Source: Flavobacterium celericrescens
GTDB lineage: Bacteria; Bacteroidota; Bacteroidia; Flavobacteriales; Flavobacteriaceae
Length of the DNA: 64,000 nt
Direction of reading: 5' to 3'
NCBI RefSeq assembly: GCF_011392075.1
Contig: NZ_JAAJBV010000007.1
Span: 1 to 64,000, forward strand
In this document: piece by piece, positions 9,282-19,254 of the stretch
Position numbering within the stretch: the stretch's first letter is position 1
How the letters are laid out: every line of letters begins with the position of its first letter
The notes under the pieces: generated by a model
Seen by the model: the letters and a program-made list of their open reading frames with translations, nothing else
Database searches by the model: none
Told to the model about the DNA's origin: nothing
Position numbers and translations under genes: made by a program

Positions 9282-9910
9282 TGGAAGTAAAAGTTTTAGA
9301 TATCAACGGAAAAGAAACTGGAAGAAAAGTTCAACTTTCTGATTCAGTTTTCGCAATTGAGCCTAACAAGCACGCGGTTTATCTTGATGTTAAGCAATAC
9401 TTAGCAAATCAAAGACAAGGAAATCATAAAGCAAAAGAAAGAGCTGAAGTTGCTGGAAGTACTCGTAAAATCAAGAAACAAAAAGGGACAGGAACTGCTC
9501 GTGCAGGATCTGCAAAAAATCCTTTGTTTAAAGGAGGAGGTACTGTTTTTGGACCAAGACCAAGAAGCTACTCGTTCAAATTGAATAAAAACTTAAAAAG
9601 ATTAGCTCGTAAATCGGCTTTATCTTTAAAAGTAAATGAATCAAATTTAGTAGTAGTAGAAGATTTTACATTTGAAACACCAAGCACTAAAAATTTCATT
9701 AACGTATTGAAATCTTTAGGGTTAGAGAATAAAAAATCTTTATTTGTGTTGGGTGATACAAATAAAAATGTATATTTGTCGTCACGCAATTTAAAAGCGT
9801 CTAGCGTTGTAACTACTTCAGAATTAAGTACTTATGCAATTTTAAATGCAAAAAGTTTAGTTCTTTTAGAAGGTGCAGTAGACGGAATTGAAGCTAATTT
9901 AAGTAAATAA
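9281..9910 (+). CDS. rplD: 50S ribosomal protein L4
   Basis: Large-subunit protein lining the nascent-chain exit tunnel. The 209-residue protein has the extended tunnel loop around residues 60-100 (KQKGTGTARAGSAKNPLFKG, then GPRPRSYSFKLN). In proteobacteria L4 represses its own operon; whether it does so here is not shown by the sequence. It overlaps rplC by one base and is followed by rplW after 7 bp. Confidence 0.99.
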   Translation: MEVKVLDINGKETGRKVQLSDSVFAIEPNKHAVYLDVKQYLANQRQGNHKAKERAEVAGSTRKIKKQKGTGTARAGSAKNPLFKGGGTVFGPRPRSYSFKLNKNLKRLARKSALSLKVNESNLVVVEDFTFETPSTKNFINVLKSLGLENKKSLFVLGDTNKNVYLSSRNLKASSVVTTSELSTYAILNAKSLVLLEGAVDGIEANLSK

Positions 9911-9917
9911 TAAGATT

Positions 9918-10208
9918 ATGAGTATCATAATTAAGCCTATTATAACTGAGAAAATAACTAAAGATGGTGAAGTTTTTAACCGTTTTGGTTTTGTAGTTGC
10001 AAAATCTGCTAACAAAATTCAAATCAAAAATGCTGTTGAGGCAGCTTTTGGAGTGAATGTAGTTGCAGTTAATACAATGAACTATAGAGCTGATAGAAGT
10101 GTTAAATATACCAAAAGTGGTTTAATCAGTGGGAAAACAAATGCTTACAAAAAAGCAGTTGTTCAAGTTCAAGAGGGAGAAACAATAGATTTTTATACTA
10201 ATATCTAA
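9918..10208 (+). CDS. rplW: 50S ribosomal protein L23
   Basis: Exit-port protein that docks trigger factor and the signal recognition particle. The 96 residues start with the family signature IIIKPIITEKITK and have the long beta hairpin with NTMNYRADRSVKYTKSGLISGKTNAYKKAVV in two adjacent stretches. Closely spaced between rplD (7 bp) and rplB (6 bp). Confidence 0.98.
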   Translation: MSIIIKPIITEKITKDGEVFNRFGFVVAKSANKIQIKNAVEAAFGVNVVAVNTMNYRADRSVKYTKSGLISGKTNAYKKAVVQVQEGETIDFYTNI

Positions 10209-10214
10209 TAGAAA

Positions 10215-11039
10215 ATGTCAGTTAGAAAATTAAAACCTATTACCCCAGGTCAGCGATTTAGAGTTGTTAATAGCTTTGACACTATTACAACTGATAAGCC
10301 GGAGCGTTCATTGATCGCACCGAAAAAAAACTCTGGAGGTAGAAATAGTCAAGGAAAAATGACCATGCGTTACACAGGCGGTGGTCACAAACAAAAGTAT
10401 CGTATTATTGATTTTAAAAGAACTAAAGCTGGAATTCCTGCGACAGTTAAAACAATAGAGTATGATCCAAATCGTTCAGCTTTTATTTCATTGTTAGTGT
10501 ATGCTGACGGAGCAAAAACTTATGTTATTGCACAAAATGGATTACAAGTTGGACAAACTGTAGTTTCAGGTGTTGATGCGTCTCCAGAAATTGGAAATGC
10601 AATGCCTTTAAGTAAAATTCCTCTAGGAACTGTTATTTCGTGTATCGAATTAAGACCAGGTCAAGGAGCTGTAATTGCTCGTTCTGCAGGAACTTTCGCT
10701 CAATTAATGGCAAGAGACGGAAAATATGCAACAATTAAAATGCCTTCAGGTGAAACAAGATTAATCTTGTTGACTTGTTCAGCAACAATTGGAGCTGTTT
10801 CTAACTCAGACCACCAATTAATCGTATCAGGTAAAGCTGGTAGATCAAGATGGTTAGGTAGAAGACCAAGAACAAGACCAGTAGCAATGAATCCAGTTGA
10901 TCACCCAATGGGAGGTGGTGAAGGACGTTCATCTGGAGGTCATCCACGTTCAAGAAAAGGTTTACCTGCTAAAGGTTATAGAACTCGTTCTAAAGTTAAC
11001 CCGAGTAATAAGTATATTGTAGAACGTAGAAAGAAATAA
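10215..11039 (+). CDS. rplB: 50S ribosomal protein L2
   Basis: Highly conserved 23S rRNA-binding protein needed for subunit joining and peptidyl transfer. The 274 residues include the N-terminal [20 protein letters not shown] segment and the C-terminal [13 protein letters not shown] motif (about residues 226-238) with the His next to the catalytic centre. It also ends with the usual basic [17 protein letters not shown] tail. Confidence 0.99.
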   Translation: MSVRKLKPITPGQRFRVVNSFDTITTDKPERSLIAPKKNSGGRNSQGKMTMRYTGGGHKQKYRIIDFKRTKAGIPATVKTIEYDPNRSAFISLLVYADGAKTYVIAQNGLQVGQTVVSGVDASPEIGNAMPLSKIPLGTVISCIELRPGQGAVIARSAGTFAQLMARDGKYATIKMPSGETRLILLTCSATIGAVSNSDHQLIVSGKAGRSRWLGRRPRTRPVAMNPVDHPMGGGEGRSSGGHPRSRKGLPAKGYRTRSKVNPSNKYIVERRKK

Positions 11040-11049
11040 TTAGATAGAC

Positions 11050-11328
11050 ATGGCACGTTCATTAAAAAAAGGACCATTCGTTCACTATAAATTAGAGAAG
11101 AAAGTTCAAGAAAATATTGCAGGTGGTAATAAAGGTGTTGTAAAGACTTGGTCTAGAGCATCTATGATTACTCCAGATTTTGTTGGACAGACAATCGCAG
11201 TTCACAATGGTCGTCAATTTGTTCCAGTTTATGTAACTGAGAACATGGTAGGACACAAATTAGGAGAGTTTTCACCAACAAGATCTTTTAGAGGTCATGC
11301 TGGAGCTAAAAATAAAGGTAAAAAATAA
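11050..11328 (+). CDS. rpsS: 30S ribosomal protein S19
   Basis: Head protein that pairs with S13 and contacts A-site tRNA through its C-terminal tail. The 92 residues show [11 protein letters not shown] at the start and the signature [19 protein letters not shown] near residues 57-75. Standard order rplB-rpsS-rplV. Confidence 0.99.
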   Translation: MARSLKKGPFVHYKLEKKVQENIAGGNKGVVKTWSRASMITPDFVGQTIAVHNGRQFVPVYVTENMVGHKLGEFSPTRSFRGHAGAKNKGKK

Positions 11329-11334
11329 GAAGCA

Positions 11335-11745
11335 ATGGGAGTTCGTAAAAGAGAAGTTGCGGATGCAAGAAAAGAGGCTAACAAGTCTATTGCATTTGCT
11401 AAATTAAATAACTGTCCAACTTCACCTAGAAAAATGCGCTTAGTTGCAGATTTAGTAAGAGGTCAGAAAGTTGAACTAGCTCTTAATATTTTAAGATTTA
11501 GTCAAAAAGAAGCTTCAAGAAAATTAGAAAAATTGTTATTATCTGCTATCAATAATTATATGCAGAAAAACGAAGACGCTAATTTAGAAGAAGCAGGCTT
11601 ATTTGTAAAAACGATTACTGTAGATGGTGGTATGATGTTAAAAAGACTTCGTCCAGCTCCACAAGGTCGTGCACACAGAATTAGAAAACGTTCTAATCAC
11701 GTAACAATCGTGTTAGGATCAAATAATAACACACAAAGCAATTAA
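11335..11745 (+). CDS. rplV: 50S ribosomal protein L22
   Basis: Large-subunit assembly protein whose long hairpin forms part of the exit tunnel near the macrolide site. The 136-residue protein has an N-terminal extension relative to E. coli (110 residues). The hairpin and C-terminal signature [20 protein letters not shown] runs at about 103-122. No insertion or deletion typical of macrolide resistance is visible in the hairpin. Confidence 0.99.
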   Translation: MGVRKREVADARKEANKSIAFAKLNNCPTSPRKMRLVADLVRGQKVELALNILRFSQKEASRKLEKLLLSAINNYMQKNEDANLEEAGLFVKTITVDGGMMLKRLRPAPQGRAHRIRKRSNHVTIVLGSNNNTQSN

Positions 11746-11753
11746 TAAACAGT

Positions 11754-12485
11754 ATGGGACAAAAGACAAATCCAATAGGAAATAGACTTGGTATCATCAG
11801 AGGATGGGACTCAAACTGGTATGGAGGTAATGACTACGGTGATAAAATCGCTGAAGATTACAAAATCAGAAAGTATATCCATGCACGTTTATCTAAAGCT
11901 AGTGTATCAAAAATAATTATCGAGAGAACTTTAAAACTTGTAACCGTTACTATCACTACTGCTAGACCTGGTATTATTATCGGAAAAGGTGGTCAAGAGG
12001 TAGACAAGTTAAAAGAAGAACTTAAGAAAATTACTGACAAAGAAGTTCAAATTAACATCTTTGAAATTAAAAGACCTGAACTTGATGCTTACTTAGTAGG
12101 TACAAGTATTGCTCGTCAAATTGAAAGTAGAATTTCATACAGAAGAGCAATTAAAATGGCTATTGCTGCTGCAATGCGTATGAACGCAGAAGGTATCAAA
12201 GTACAAATTTCTGGTCGTTTGAATGGAGCTGAAATGGCGCGTTCAGAAAACTTTAAAGAAGGTAGAATTCCTTTGTCAACTTTCAGAGCTGATATTGATT
12301 ATTCATTAGCTGAAGCACATACTACTTATGGTAGAATGGGTATCAAAGTATGGATAATGAAAGGTGAGGTTTATGGAAAAAGAGATCTTTCTCCGTTAGT
12401 TGGTATGGACAAACAAAAGTCTAAATCATCAGGATCATCTGCTCCAAAAAGAGAAGGTAAACCAAACGCACGCAAAAGAAAGTAA
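11754..12485 (+). CDS. rpsC: 30S ribosomal protein S3
   Basis: Small-subunit protein at the mRNA entry channel. The 243 residues contain the KH RNA-binding domain with the [14 protein letters not shown] loop (about residues 73-86). The C-terminal domain has [14 protein letters not shown] (about 155-168). The Lys/Ser-rich tail after residue 220 is typical of Bacteroidota. Confidence 0.99.
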   Translation: MGQKTNPIGNRLGIIRGWDSNWYGGNDYGDKIAEDYKIRKYIHARLSKASVSKIIIERTLKLVTVTITTARPGIIIGKGGQEVDKLKEELKKITDKEVQINIFEIKRPELDAYLVGTSIARQIESRISYRRAIKMAIAAAMRMNAEGIKVQISGRLNGAEMARSENFKEGRIPLSTFRADIDYSLAEAHTTYGRMGIKVWIMKGEVYGKRDLSPLVGMDKQKSKSSGSSAPKREGKPNARKRK

Positions 12486-12504
12486 TTATTTAAACTAAAG
12501 AAAA

Positions 12505-12924
12505 ATGTTACAGCCTAAAAGAACAAAATACCGTAAGGTACAGAAAGGTAGAATGAAAGGCGTTTCTCAAAGAGGACACGAGCTTTCTAACGGAATGTTT
12601 GGTATCAAATCTTTAGATTCTTCATTTATTACTTCTCGTCAAATTGAAGCAGCTCGTATCGCAGCAACACGTTTCATGAAAAGAGAAGGTCAATTATGGA
12701 TCAAAATATTTCCAGATAAACCTATTACAAAGAAACCATTAGAAGTACGTATGGGTAAAGGTAAAGGTGCAGTTGAATATTGGGCTGCAGTTGTTAAACC
12801 TGGTAAAATTATGTTTGAAGTTGGAGGAGTTCCTCTATCTGTTGCTAAAGAAGCTTTACGCTTAGCGGCTCAAAAACTTCCTGTTAAAACTAAGTTTATC
12901 GTTGCTAGAGATTTCGAAGCATAA
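12505..12924 (+). CDS. rplP: 50S ribosomal protein L16
   Basis: Large-subunit protein next to the A site and 5S rRNA, added late in assembly. The 139 residues begin [19 protein letters not shown] and carry the conserved [19 protein letters not shown] segment (about residues 75-93). It precedes rpmC by 12 bp. Confidence 0.99.
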   Translation: MLQPKRTKYRKVQKGRMKGVSQRGHELSNGMFGIKSLDSSFITSRQIEAARIAATRFMKREGQLWIKIFPDKPITKKPLEVRMGKGKGAVEYWAAVVKPGKIMFEVGGVPLSVAKEALRLAAQKLPVKTKFIVARDFEA

Positions 12925-12936
12925 TCAAAATTTATT

Positions 12937-13128
12937 ATGAAACAATCAGAAATTAAAAATCTATCTGCAGCTGAGTTACAAGAACAACTTAGTCAGTTAA
13001 AGAAAACGTATACCGACCTAAAAAATGCTCATGCAATATCTCCAATTCAAAATCCTCTTCAGTTAAGAACTTTAAGAAGATCGGTTGCGAGATTACATAC
13101 AGAGTTAACTAAAAGAGAGTTACAATAA
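12937..13128 (+). CDS. rpmC: 50S ribosomal protein L29
   Basis: Small two-helix protein at the exit-tunnel rim beside L23. The 63 residues have the family pattern SEIKNLSAAELQEQLSQLKK at the start and PLQLRTLRRSVARLHTELTKR at the end. Normal position between rplP and rpsQ. Confidence 0.98.
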   Translation: MKQSEIKNLSAAELQEQLSQLKKTYTDLKNAHAISPIQNPLQLRTLRRSVARLHTELTKRELQ

Positions 13129-13146
13129 TTGTACACTAGCTGAAAG

Positions 13147-13404
13147 ATGGAAAAAAGAAATTTAAGAAAAGAGAGAATTGGTGTGGTGACTTCAAACAAA
13201 ATGGAGAAATCTATTGTTGTGTCACAAACTACAAAAGTGAAACACCCATTATACGGTAAGTTCGTGTTGAAAACTAAAAAATATGTTGCACACGACGAAA
13301 CAAACGATTGTAACATTGGAGATACTGTAAGAATTATGGAGACACGTCCATTAAGTAAATCTAAATGTTGGAGATTAGTTGAAATCATTGAAAGAGCGAA
13401 GTAA
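13147..13404 (+). CDS. rpsQ: 30S ribosomal protein S17
   Basis: OB-fold protein that binds 16S rRNA early in assembly of the body of the small subunit. The 85 residues include [19 protein letters not shown] at the start and the signature [21 protein letters not shown] (about residues 59-79). It lies 2 bp before rplN. Confidence 0.98.
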   Translation: MEKRNLRKERIGVVTSNKMEKSIVVSQTTKVKHPLYGKFVLKTKKYVAHDETNDCNIGDTVRIMETRPLSKSKCWRLVEIIERAK

Positions 13405-13406
13405 TT

Positions 13407-13775
13407 ATGGTACAACAAGAGTCAAGATTAAAAGTAGCAGATAACACAGGAGCGAAAGAAGTTCTTACGATCCGTGTTTTAGGAGGAACGAAACGTCGTT
13501 ATGCCTCTGTTGGTGACAAAATTGTAGTTTCAATTAAAGATGCAACTCCAAACGGAAACGTTAAAAAAGGAGCAGTATCAACTGCAGTAGTTGTACGTAC
13601 CAAAAAAGAAGTGAGAAGAGCTGATGGATCTTACATCCGTTTTGACGATAACGCATGTGTATTGTTAAACGCTGCAGGAGAAATGAGAGGAACTCGTGTT
13701 TTTGGTCCGGTTGCCAGAGAACTTCGTGAAAAACAATTCATGAAAATTGTATCATTAGCACCTGAAGTGCTTTAA
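13407..13775 (+). CDS. rplN: 50S ribosomal protein L14
   Basis: Interface protein that contacts 16S rRNA and is the docking point of the silencing factor RsfS. The 122 residues include [19 protein letters not shown], the signature span [22 protein letters not shown] and the end [23 protein letters not shown]. Confidence 0.99.
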
Positions 13776-13786
13776 TTCTTATACAA

Positions 13787-14101
13787 ATGATAAAGCTAAA
13801 AATTAAATCAGGAGATATCGTAAGAGTTATTGCTGGAGACCACAAAGGTTCTGAAGGTAAAGTTCTTAGAGTTCTTCGTGAGAAAAACAAAGCGGTTGTT
13901 GAAGGGGTTAACATGGTTTCAAAACATACTAAACCAAGTGCTAAAAACCCTCAAGGAGGAATCGTTAAGAAAGAAGCTCCTATTCATGTGTCTAACTTGT
14001 CTTTAATTGACCCTAAGTCAAAAGAAGTAACTAAAGTTGGTTTCAAACAAGAAGGAGACAAGAAAGTGAGATTTTCAAAAAAATCTAATCAAGTACTATA
14101 G
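13787..14101 (+). CDS. rplX: 50S ribosomal protein L24
   Basis: Assembly-initiating 23S rRNA-binding protein with a KOW motif: [25 protein letters not shown] covers residues 5-29. The 104-residue length is normal. It is separated by 2 bp from rplE. Confidence 0.98.
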   Translation: MIKLKIKSGDIVRVIAGDHKGSEGKVLRVLREKNKAVVEGVNMVSKHTKPSAKNPQGGIVKKEAPIHVSNLSLIDPKSKEVTKVGFKQEGDKKVRFSKKSNQVL

Positions 14102-14103
14102 TT

Positions 14104-14655
14104 ATGGCATATATTCCTAGACTAAAAGAAGAATATAAGAGTAGAGTAATTGCTGCTCTTACAGAAGAATTCGGTTACAAAAACGTTATGCAAGTTCCAA
14201 AACTTGAAAAAATTGTTGTAAGCCGTGGAGTTGGTGCAGCTGTATCTGACAAAAAGTTAGTTGATTACGCTGTTGAAGAAATGACAAAAATTACTGGGCA
14301 AAAAGCAGTTGCTACTATTTCTAAAAAAGACGTTGCGTCTTTCAAATTAAGAAAAGGTATGCCAATTGGTGCTAAAGTAACTTTACGTGGAGAAAGAATG
14401 TATGAATTCTTAGATAGATTGATTACTTCATCTTTACCGCGTGTTAGAGATTTCAGCGGAATTAAATCTACAGGTTTTGACGGAAGAGGAAATTATAACT
14501 TAGGTGTTTTAGAACAAATCATTTTCCCTGAAATTGATATTGATAAAGTAAATAAAATATCTGGTTTTGATATCACTTTTGTAACATCTGCTCAAACAGA
14601 TAAAGAAGCAAAATCATTATTAGCGGAATTAGGATTACCTTTTAAAAAGAATTAA
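14104..14655 (+). CDS. rplE: 50S ribosomal protein L5
   Basis: Binds 5S rRNA and the P-site tRNA elbow and forms an intersubunit bridge with S13. The 183 residues include [13 protein letters not shown] at the start, the signature [19 protein letters not shown] (about residues 33-51) and the [25 protein letters not shown] end. It lies 3 bp before rpsN. Confidence 0.99.
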   Translation: MAYIPRLKEEYKSRVIAALTEEFGYKNVMQVPKLEKIVVSRGVGAAVSDKKLVDYAVEEMTKITGQKAVATISKKDVASFKLRKGMPIGAKVTLRGERMYEFLDRLITSSLPRVRDFSGIKSTGFDGRGNYNLGVLEQIIFPEIDIDKVNKISGFDITFVTSAQTDKEAKSLLAELGLPFKKN

Positions 14656-14658
14656 GAT

Positions 14659-14928
14659 ATGGCTAAAGAATCAATGAAAGCCCGTGAGGTAAAGAGACAA
14701 GCAGTTGTTGACAAATATGCAGAAAAAAGAAAAGCGCTAAAAGCTGCTGGTGATTTTGAAGCATTACAAAAATTACCTAAAAATGCATCTCCAGTACGTT
14801 TACATAATCGTTGTAAATTAACAGGTAGACCAAGAGGGTATATGCGTCAATTCGGTCTTTCTCGTGTTACATTCCGTGAAATGGCTAACCAAGGATTAAT
14901 TCCAGGTGTGAAAAAAGCATCTTGGTAA
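14659..14928 (+). CDS. rpsN: 30S ribosomal protein S14 (zinc-free form)
   Basis: Head protein close to the decoding site. The 89-residue protein is the long form without the CxxC zinc ribbon: only one Cys is present, in [20 protein letters not shown] (about residues 51-70). A 104-bp gap follows before rpsH, the longest gap in the spc part of the cluster; it holds a promoter-like element and a strong hairpin. Confidence 0.98.
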   Translation: MAKESMKAREVKRQAVVDKYAEKRKALKAAGDFEALQKLPKNASPVRLHNRCKLTGRPRGYMRQFGLSRVTFREMANQGLIPGVKKASW

Positions 14929-14952
14929 TTTGAAATAAAGTTATTACTTTTG
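14922..14952 (+). promoter_or_regulatory. Candidate internal promoter before rpsH
   Basis: TTG at 14922-14924 and TACTTTTG at 14945-14952 (TAnnTTTG) are 20 bp apart. The -33 part lies at the very end of rpsN. It would give the rpsH-and-onward genes an extra start with a leader of about 75 nt that contains the hairpin at 14984-15008. Confidence 0.5.
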
Positions 14953-14983
14953 CAATCCAAAAAATAATTTAACTGGTTAAAGG

Positions 14984-15008
14984 TTCAATCCGCTGAGGGC
15001 GGATTGAA
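14984..15008 (+). other. Perfect 10-bp hairpin in the rpsN-rpsH intergenic leader
   Basis: TTCAATCCGC (14984-14993) pairs perfectly with GCGGATTGAA (14999-15008) around the loop TGAGG. Outer GG/CC and GGTT/AACC blocks can extend the stem to about 14975-15018. There is no T-run, so it is not an intrinsic terminator. A ribosomal-protein binding site controlling rpsH translation is one possible role; S8 is a known autoregulator of spc operons in E. coli, but at another site. Confidence 0.7.
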
Positions 15009-15032
15009 AACCATAACCGCAAATATATACAT

Positions 15033-15431
15033 ATGTATACAGATCCAATTGCCGATTATCTAACACGTGTTAGGAATGCAGTGAGAGCTAACCATAAAGT
15101 GGTTGAAATTCCAGCATCTAACATGAAGAAAGAAATCACAAAAATTTTATTCGATCAAGGATATATCTTAAGTTACAAATTTGAAGACAACTCTGTTCAG
15201 GGTTCAATCAAAATTGCTCTTAAATATGATAAAGACACGAAAGAGTCTGTTATCAAAGATATCCAAAGAATTAGTAAACCAGGTTTACGTAAATATGCAA
15301 GTTCAGCTAACTTACCAAGAATCTTAAATGGTTTAGGTATTGCTATTGTTTCTACATCAAAAGGATTGATGACTGGAAAACAAGCTAAGCAATTAAATGT
15401 TGGTGGAGAAGTAATTTGTTACGTATATTAA
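15033..15431 (+). CDS. rpsH: 30S ribosomal protein S8
   Basis: Binds the central domain of 16S rRNA and in E. coli represses spc-operon translation. The 132 residues begin [16 protein letters not shown] and end with [26 protein letters not shown], which carries the conserved rRNA-binding Ser-Thr-Ser/Gly loop. It is preceded by a structured 104-bp gap. Confidence 0.99.
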   Translation: MYTDPIADYLTRVRNAVRANHKVVEIPASNMKKEITKILFDQGYILSYKFEDNSVQGSIKIALKYDKDTKESVIKDIQRISKPGLRKYASSANLPRILNGLGIAIVSTSKGLMTGKQAKQLNVGGEVICYVY

Positions 15432-15447
15432 TAATAAAGACGAGACA

Positions 15448-15990
15448 ATGTCAAGAATAGGTAAAAATCCAATTGCAATTCCAGCTGGAGTAACTGTAGA
15501 AGTTAAAGATGCTGTAGTTACAGTTAAAGGAAAATTAGGCGAGCTTACTCAAGAATTTTCTGATGTAACAGTAAAAATCGAAGATAACAATGTTATCGTT
15601 GAACGTTCATCAGATCACAAAGATGAGAGAGCGAAACACGGACTTTATCGTGCATTAATCAACAATATGATTGTTGGTGTTTCTGAAGGTTTTACAAAAG
15701 AGTTAGAATTAGTTGGGGTTGGATATAGAGCTTCTAATCAAGGTCAAAAACTTGATTTAGCTTTAGGTTTCTCTCACAACATCGTTCTAGAAGTTGTAAA
15801 AGAAGTTACTGTTGAAACAGTATCAGAAAAAGGTAAAAATCCGATAGTGAAATTATCTTCATTCGACAAACAATTATTAGGTCAAGTAGCTGCGAAGATC
15901 AGAGGTTTCCGCAAACCTGAACCATATAAAGGAAAAGGAGTTAAGTTTGTAGGAGAAGAACTAAGAAGAAAAGCAGGTAAATCAGCTTAA
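15448..15990 (+). CDS. rplF: 50S ribosomal protein L6
   Basis: Large-subunit protein near the factor-binding stalk base, built from two similar alpha/beta domains. The 180 residues begin [15 protein letters not shown]. The C-terminal signature [25 protein letters not shown] is split across residues about 156-180. Typical rpsH-rplF-rplR order. Confidence 0.99.
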   Translation: MSRIGKNPIAIPAGVTVEVKDAVVTVKGKLGELTQEFSDVTVKIEDNNVIVERSSDHKDERAKHGLYRALINNMIVGVSEGFTKELELVGVGYRASNQGQKLDLALGFSHNIVLEVVKEVTVETVSEKGKNPIVKLSSFDKQLLGQVAAKIRGFRKPEPYKGKGVKFVGEELRRKAGKSA

Positions 15991-16001
15991 AAATTAAGAC
16001 T

Positions 16002-16352
16002 ATGTCATTAACAAAATCTGAAAGAAGACAAAGAATTAAGTTCAGAATCAGAAAGATTGTAAGCGGAACTGCTGCTCAACCAAGACTTTCTGTATTCAGA
16101 AGTAATAAAGAAATCTATGCGCAAATCATAGACGACGTAAACGGTACAACTTTAGTTGCAGCTTCATCGAGAGATAAAGGTGTTGCGCAAGGAACTGCTG
16201 TTGAAACTGCAAAGGCAGTTGGTAAATTAGTTGCTGAAAAAGCACTTAAAGCAGGTATTTCAACAATCTCTTTTGATAGAGGTGGGTATTTATACCATGG
16301 ACGTGTGAAATCATTAGCTGAAGGAGCTAGAGAAGCTGGACTTAAATTCTAA
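16002..16352 (+). CDS. rplR: 50S ribosomal protein L18
   Basis: 5S rRNA-binding protein of the central protuberance. The 116 residues include the [17 protein letters not shown] strand-helix segment and end with [20 protein letters not shown], the family signature. It is 6 bp upstream of rpsE. Confidence 0.99.
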   Translation: MSLTKSERRQRIKFRIRKIVSGTAAQPRLSVFRSNKEIYAQIIDDVNGTTLVAASSRDKGVAQGTAVETAKAVGKLVAEKALKAGISTISFDRGGYLYHGRVKSLAEGAREAGLKF

Positions 16353-16358
16353 GAAATT

Positions 16359-16883
16359 ATGTATCATAATTATAAAAACGTAGAGATTGTAAAACCAGGA
16401 GGTCTTGAATTAAAAGATCGTTTGGTGAGTGTAAATCGTGTTACTAAAGTTACTAAAGGAGGTAGAGCATTTGGTTTCTCTGCTATCGTAGTAGTTGGTG
16501 ATGAAAACGGTGTGGTAGGTCATGGATTAGGAAAATCTAAAGATGTTTCTGAAGCTATTGCTAAAGCAGTAGAAGATGCTAAGAAAAATCTTGTTAGAAT
16601 TCCTTTACATGGACAATCAGTACCTCATGAACAAAAAGGTAAATTTGGTGGAGCAAGAGTGTTTTTAATGCCTGCTTCTCATGGTACTGGAGTAATTGCT
16701 GGTGGTGCGGTTCGTGCCGTATTAGAATCAGTAGGTATTCATGATGTATTGTCTAAATCACAAGGTTCATCGAACCCTCATAATGTTGTTAAAGCTACTT
16801 TTGATGCTTTATTACAAATGAGAAGTGCTGTAACTATTGCGAAACAAAGAGGAGTATCTTTAGAAAAAGTATTCAAAGGTTAA
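16359..16883 (+). CDS. rpsE: 30S ribosomal protein S5
   Basis: Fidelity protein at the mRNA entry channel. The 174 residues contain the double-stranded-RNA-binding-like N-terminal domain with [20 protein letters not shown] (about residues 24-43), where spectinomycin-resistance changes fall in other bacteria. The C-terminal domain has [22 protein letters not shown]. Confidence 0.99.
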   Translation: MYHNYKNVEIVKPGGLELKDRLVSVNRVTKVTKGGRAFGFSAIVVVGDENGVVGHGLGKSKDVSEAIAKAVEDAKKNLVRIPLHGQSVPHEQKGKFGGARVFLMPASHGTGVIAGGAVRAVLESVGIHDVLSKSQGSSNPHNVVKATFDALLQMRSAVTIAKQRGVSLEKVFKG

Positions 16884-16896
16884 TTAACAGGAAATC

Positions 16897-17079
16897 ATGG
16901 CAAAATTATTAGTAAAACAAGTAAGAAGTAAAATCAATTGTCCTCTTGATCAAAAGAGAACTTTGGAAGCTTTAGGTCTTCGTAAAATGGGACAAGTTGT
17001 TGAGCATGATGCAAATCCTGCTATCCTTGGAATGGTAAATAAAGTTAAACACTTAGTTTCTGTTGAAGAAACTAAATAA
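16897..17079 (+). CDS. rpmD: 50S ribosomal protein L30
   Basis: Small large-subunit protein of the short bacterial type. The 60 residues show VKQVRSKINCPLDQKRTLEALGLRKMGQ, the family signature split over residues 6-33. Normal position between rpsE and rplO. Confidence 0.97.
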   Translation: MAKLLVKQVRSKINCPLDQKRTLEALGLRKMGQVVEHDANPAILGMVNKVKHLVSVEETK

Positions 17080-17091
17080 CACTATACAGTT

Positions 17092-17544
17092 ATGAATTTA
17101 AGTAACTTACAACCAGCTGAAGGTTCAGTTCACAACCAAAATAAAAGAGTAGGTAGAGGAGAAGGTTCTGGTAAAGGTGGTACCGCTGCACGTGGACACA
17201 AAGGAGCTAAGTCTCGTTCTGGATATTCTAAGAAAATTGGTTTTGAAGGTGGTCAAATGCCACTTCAAAGACGTGTGCCTAAATTTGGTTTCAAGAATAT
17301 TAATAGAGTAGAATATCAAGGAATTAATCTTGATTCATTACAATTATTAGTAGAAAACGGAGTAGTTACAGATACAGTTGATTTTACTGTATATGTTGAT
17401 ACACGTTTGGCTACAAAAAATAGCTTAGTAAAGATTTTAGGAAGAGGTGAGCTAAAAACAAAACTTAAAGTAAGTGCTCACAAATTTACTGCATCTGCTA
17501 AAGCGGCAATTGAAGCTGCTGGTGGAGAAGCTGTAACTTTATAA
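17092..17544 (+). CDS. rplO: 50S ribosomal protein L15
   Basis: Late-assembly protein with a long basic N-terminal arm threading 23S r[22 protein letters not shown] (about residues 21-39) and [18 protein letters not shown]. The 150-residue length is normal. It is 13 bp before secY, the usual spc arrangement. Confidence 0.99.
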   Translation: MNLSNLQPAEGSVHNQNKRVGRGEGSGKGGTAARGHKGAKSRSGYSKKIGFEGGQMPLQRRVPKFGFKNINRVEYQGINLDSLQLLVENGVVTDTVDFTVYVDTRLATKNSLVKILGRGELKTKLKVSAHKFTASAKAAIEAAGGEAVTL

Positions 17545-17557
17545 TCCTTTTAGTAAA

Positions 17558-18904
17558 ATGAAGAAATTTATAGAATCATTCATCAACGTTTGGAAAATTG
17601 AAGAGTTAAAAAATAGAATTTTATTAACTCTTGGATTGTTATTAGTGTATCGTTTTGGTGCGCAAGTAACACTTCCTGGAATTGATGCTACTAAATTGAC
17701 AAATCTTACAAACCAAACTAATGAAGGTATTGGATGGTTAATTAATGTATTTACAGGAGGTGCGTTTTCGCAAGCTTCTGTATTTGCATTGGGTATCATG
17801 CCATATATCTCAGCTTCCATTGTAGTTCAATTAATGGGAATTGCAGTGCCATATTTACAAAAATTACAAAAAGACGGTGAAAGTGGTAGAAAGAAAATTA
17901 ACCAAATTACAAGATGGTTAACTATTTTGATTACTTTAGTTCAAGGTCCGGGTTATATTTATAACTTATATAACACATTGCCAGGTGAGGCATTTATGTT
18001 AGGAGCTGGCTCTTTTCCATTCTTATTTTCATCTGTACTAATTTTAGTTACAGGTACAATTTTTGCAATGTGGTTAGGAGAAAAAATTACCGACAAAGGT
18101 ATTGGTAATGGTATATCTTTATTGATAATGGTTGGTATTATTGCTAGAATGCCTCAGGCTTTTATTCAAGAATTTTCATCTAGAACAACACAAGCAAATG
18201 GTGGTGTGATGATGATTGTTATTGAATTAATACTTTGGTTCTTAGTAATTATAGCATGTATTTTATTAGTAATGGCTGTAAGAAAAATTCCAGTACAATA
18301 CGCTAGACGTACAGTTTCTGGGGATTTTGAACAAGACATGATGGGAGGAAACAGACAGTTTATTCCTTTGAAGTTAAATGCATCAGGTGTTATGCCGATC
18401 ATTTTTGCTCAAGCGATTATGTTTATTCCAGCTGCAGTTTCTGGTTTGTCAAAATCAGATAGTGCACTTTCATTAGCAGCAATGTTTAATGATCCATTTG
18501 GTTTGGTATATAATATTGTTTTTGCTTTGTTAATTGTAATTTTTACGTACTTTTACACCGCAATTACTGTACCAACAAATAAAATGGCTGATGATTTAAA
18601 AAGAAGTGGTGGTTTTATTCCAGGTGTTAAACCAGGAGTTGAAACAGGAGATTACCTAGATAAAATAATGTCATTAATAACTTTCCCAGGTTCGTTATTT
18701 CTTGCTTTAATCGCTGTGTTCCCAGCTATAGCAGTAAGTTTACTTGGTGTACAAGGAGCATGGGGTTATTTTTATGGAGGTACTTCTTTATTAATTATGG
18801 TTGGAGTTGCAATAGATACTATTCAACAAATAAATTCTTATTTATTGAATAAACACTATGATGGTTTGATGAAAAGTGGTAAAAATAGAAAAGCAGTAGC
18901 TTAA
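17558..18904 (+). CDS. secY: Preprotein translocase subunit SecY
   Basis: Channel subunit of the Sec translocon, which inserts membrane proteins and exports unfolded precursors with SecE/SecG and SecA. The 448-residue protein has about ten hydrophobic segments. The cytosolic loops include [12 protein letters not shown] and the C-terminal-half loop [13 protein letters not shown], the SecA/ribosome contact region. The adk and map genes that often follow secY in other phyla are absent; infA follows after 5 bp. Confidence 0.98.
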   Translation: MKKFIESFINVWKIEELKNRILLTLGLLLVYRFGAQVTLPGIDATKLTNLTNQTNEGIGWLINVFTGGAFSQASVFALGIMPYISASIVVQLMGIAVPYLQKLQKDGESGRKKINQITRWLTILITLVQGPGYIYNLYNTLPGEAFMLGAGSFPFLFSSVLILVTGTIFAMWLGEKITDKGIGNGISLLIMVGIIARMPQAFIQEFSSRTTQANGGVMMIVIELILWFLVIIACILLVMAVRKIPVQYARRTVSGDFEQDMMGGNRQFIPLKLNASGVMPIIFAQAIMFIPAAVSGLSKSDSALSLAAMFNDPFGLVYNIVFALLIVIFTYFYTAITVPTNKMADDLKRSGGFIPGVKPGVETGDYLDKIMSLITFPGSLFLALIAVFPAIAVSLLGVQGAWGYFYGGTSLLIMVGVAIDTIQQINSYLLNKHYDGLMKSGKNRKAVA

Positions 18905-18909
18905 TTTTT

Positions 18910-19125
18910 ATGGCAAAACAATCAGCAATAGAACAAGACGGAACAATTGTAGAAGCATTGTCAAATGCTATGTTTCGTGTAGAGTTAGAAAACGGACACG
19001 TTGTAATTGCTCATATATCTGGTAAAATGCGTATGCATTATATAAAATTATTACCAGGTGACAAGGTAAAACTTGAAATGAGCCCTTATGATTTGTCTAA
19101 AGCAAGAATTACTTATAGATACTAA
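18910..19125 (+). CDS. infA: Translation initiation factor IF-1
   Basis: OB-fold factor that occupies the A site during initiation. The 71 residues include [20 protein letters not shown] and the signature [19 protein letters not shown] (about residues 35-53), with the typical end [12 protein letters not shown]. Packed tightly between secY and rpmJ. Confidence 0.98.
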   Translation: MAKQSAIEQDGTIVEALSNAMFRVELENGHVVIAHISGKMRMHYIKLLPGDKVKLEMSPYDLSKARITYRY

Positions 19126-19135
19126 AGCTATTAAA

Positions 19136-19252
19136 ATGAAAGTAAGAGCATCAGTTAAAAAGAGAAGTGCCGAGTGCATTATTGTACGTAGAAAAGGAAG
19201 ATTATACGTTATTAACAAAAAGAATCCTAGATTTAAACAAAGACAAGGATAA
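19136..19252 (+). CDS. rpmJ: 50S ribosomal protein L36 (zinc-free form)
   Basis: A short gene of 38 codons between infA (10 bp) and rpsM (2 bp). It starts [11 protein letters not shown] and ends [11 protein letters not shown], a clear L36. The zinc-binding pattern of C-plus L36 (three Cys and one His) is reduced to a single Cys, so this copy should not bind zinc. That matches the zinc-free S14 encoded upstream. Confidence 0.97.
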
Positions 19253-19254
19253 TT

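Noticed and set aside
13059..13418. Minus-strand 119-codon frame across rpmC/rpsQ
   Set aside because: It is antisense to two highly conserved ribosomal genes and has no recognisable domain; a shadow frame.
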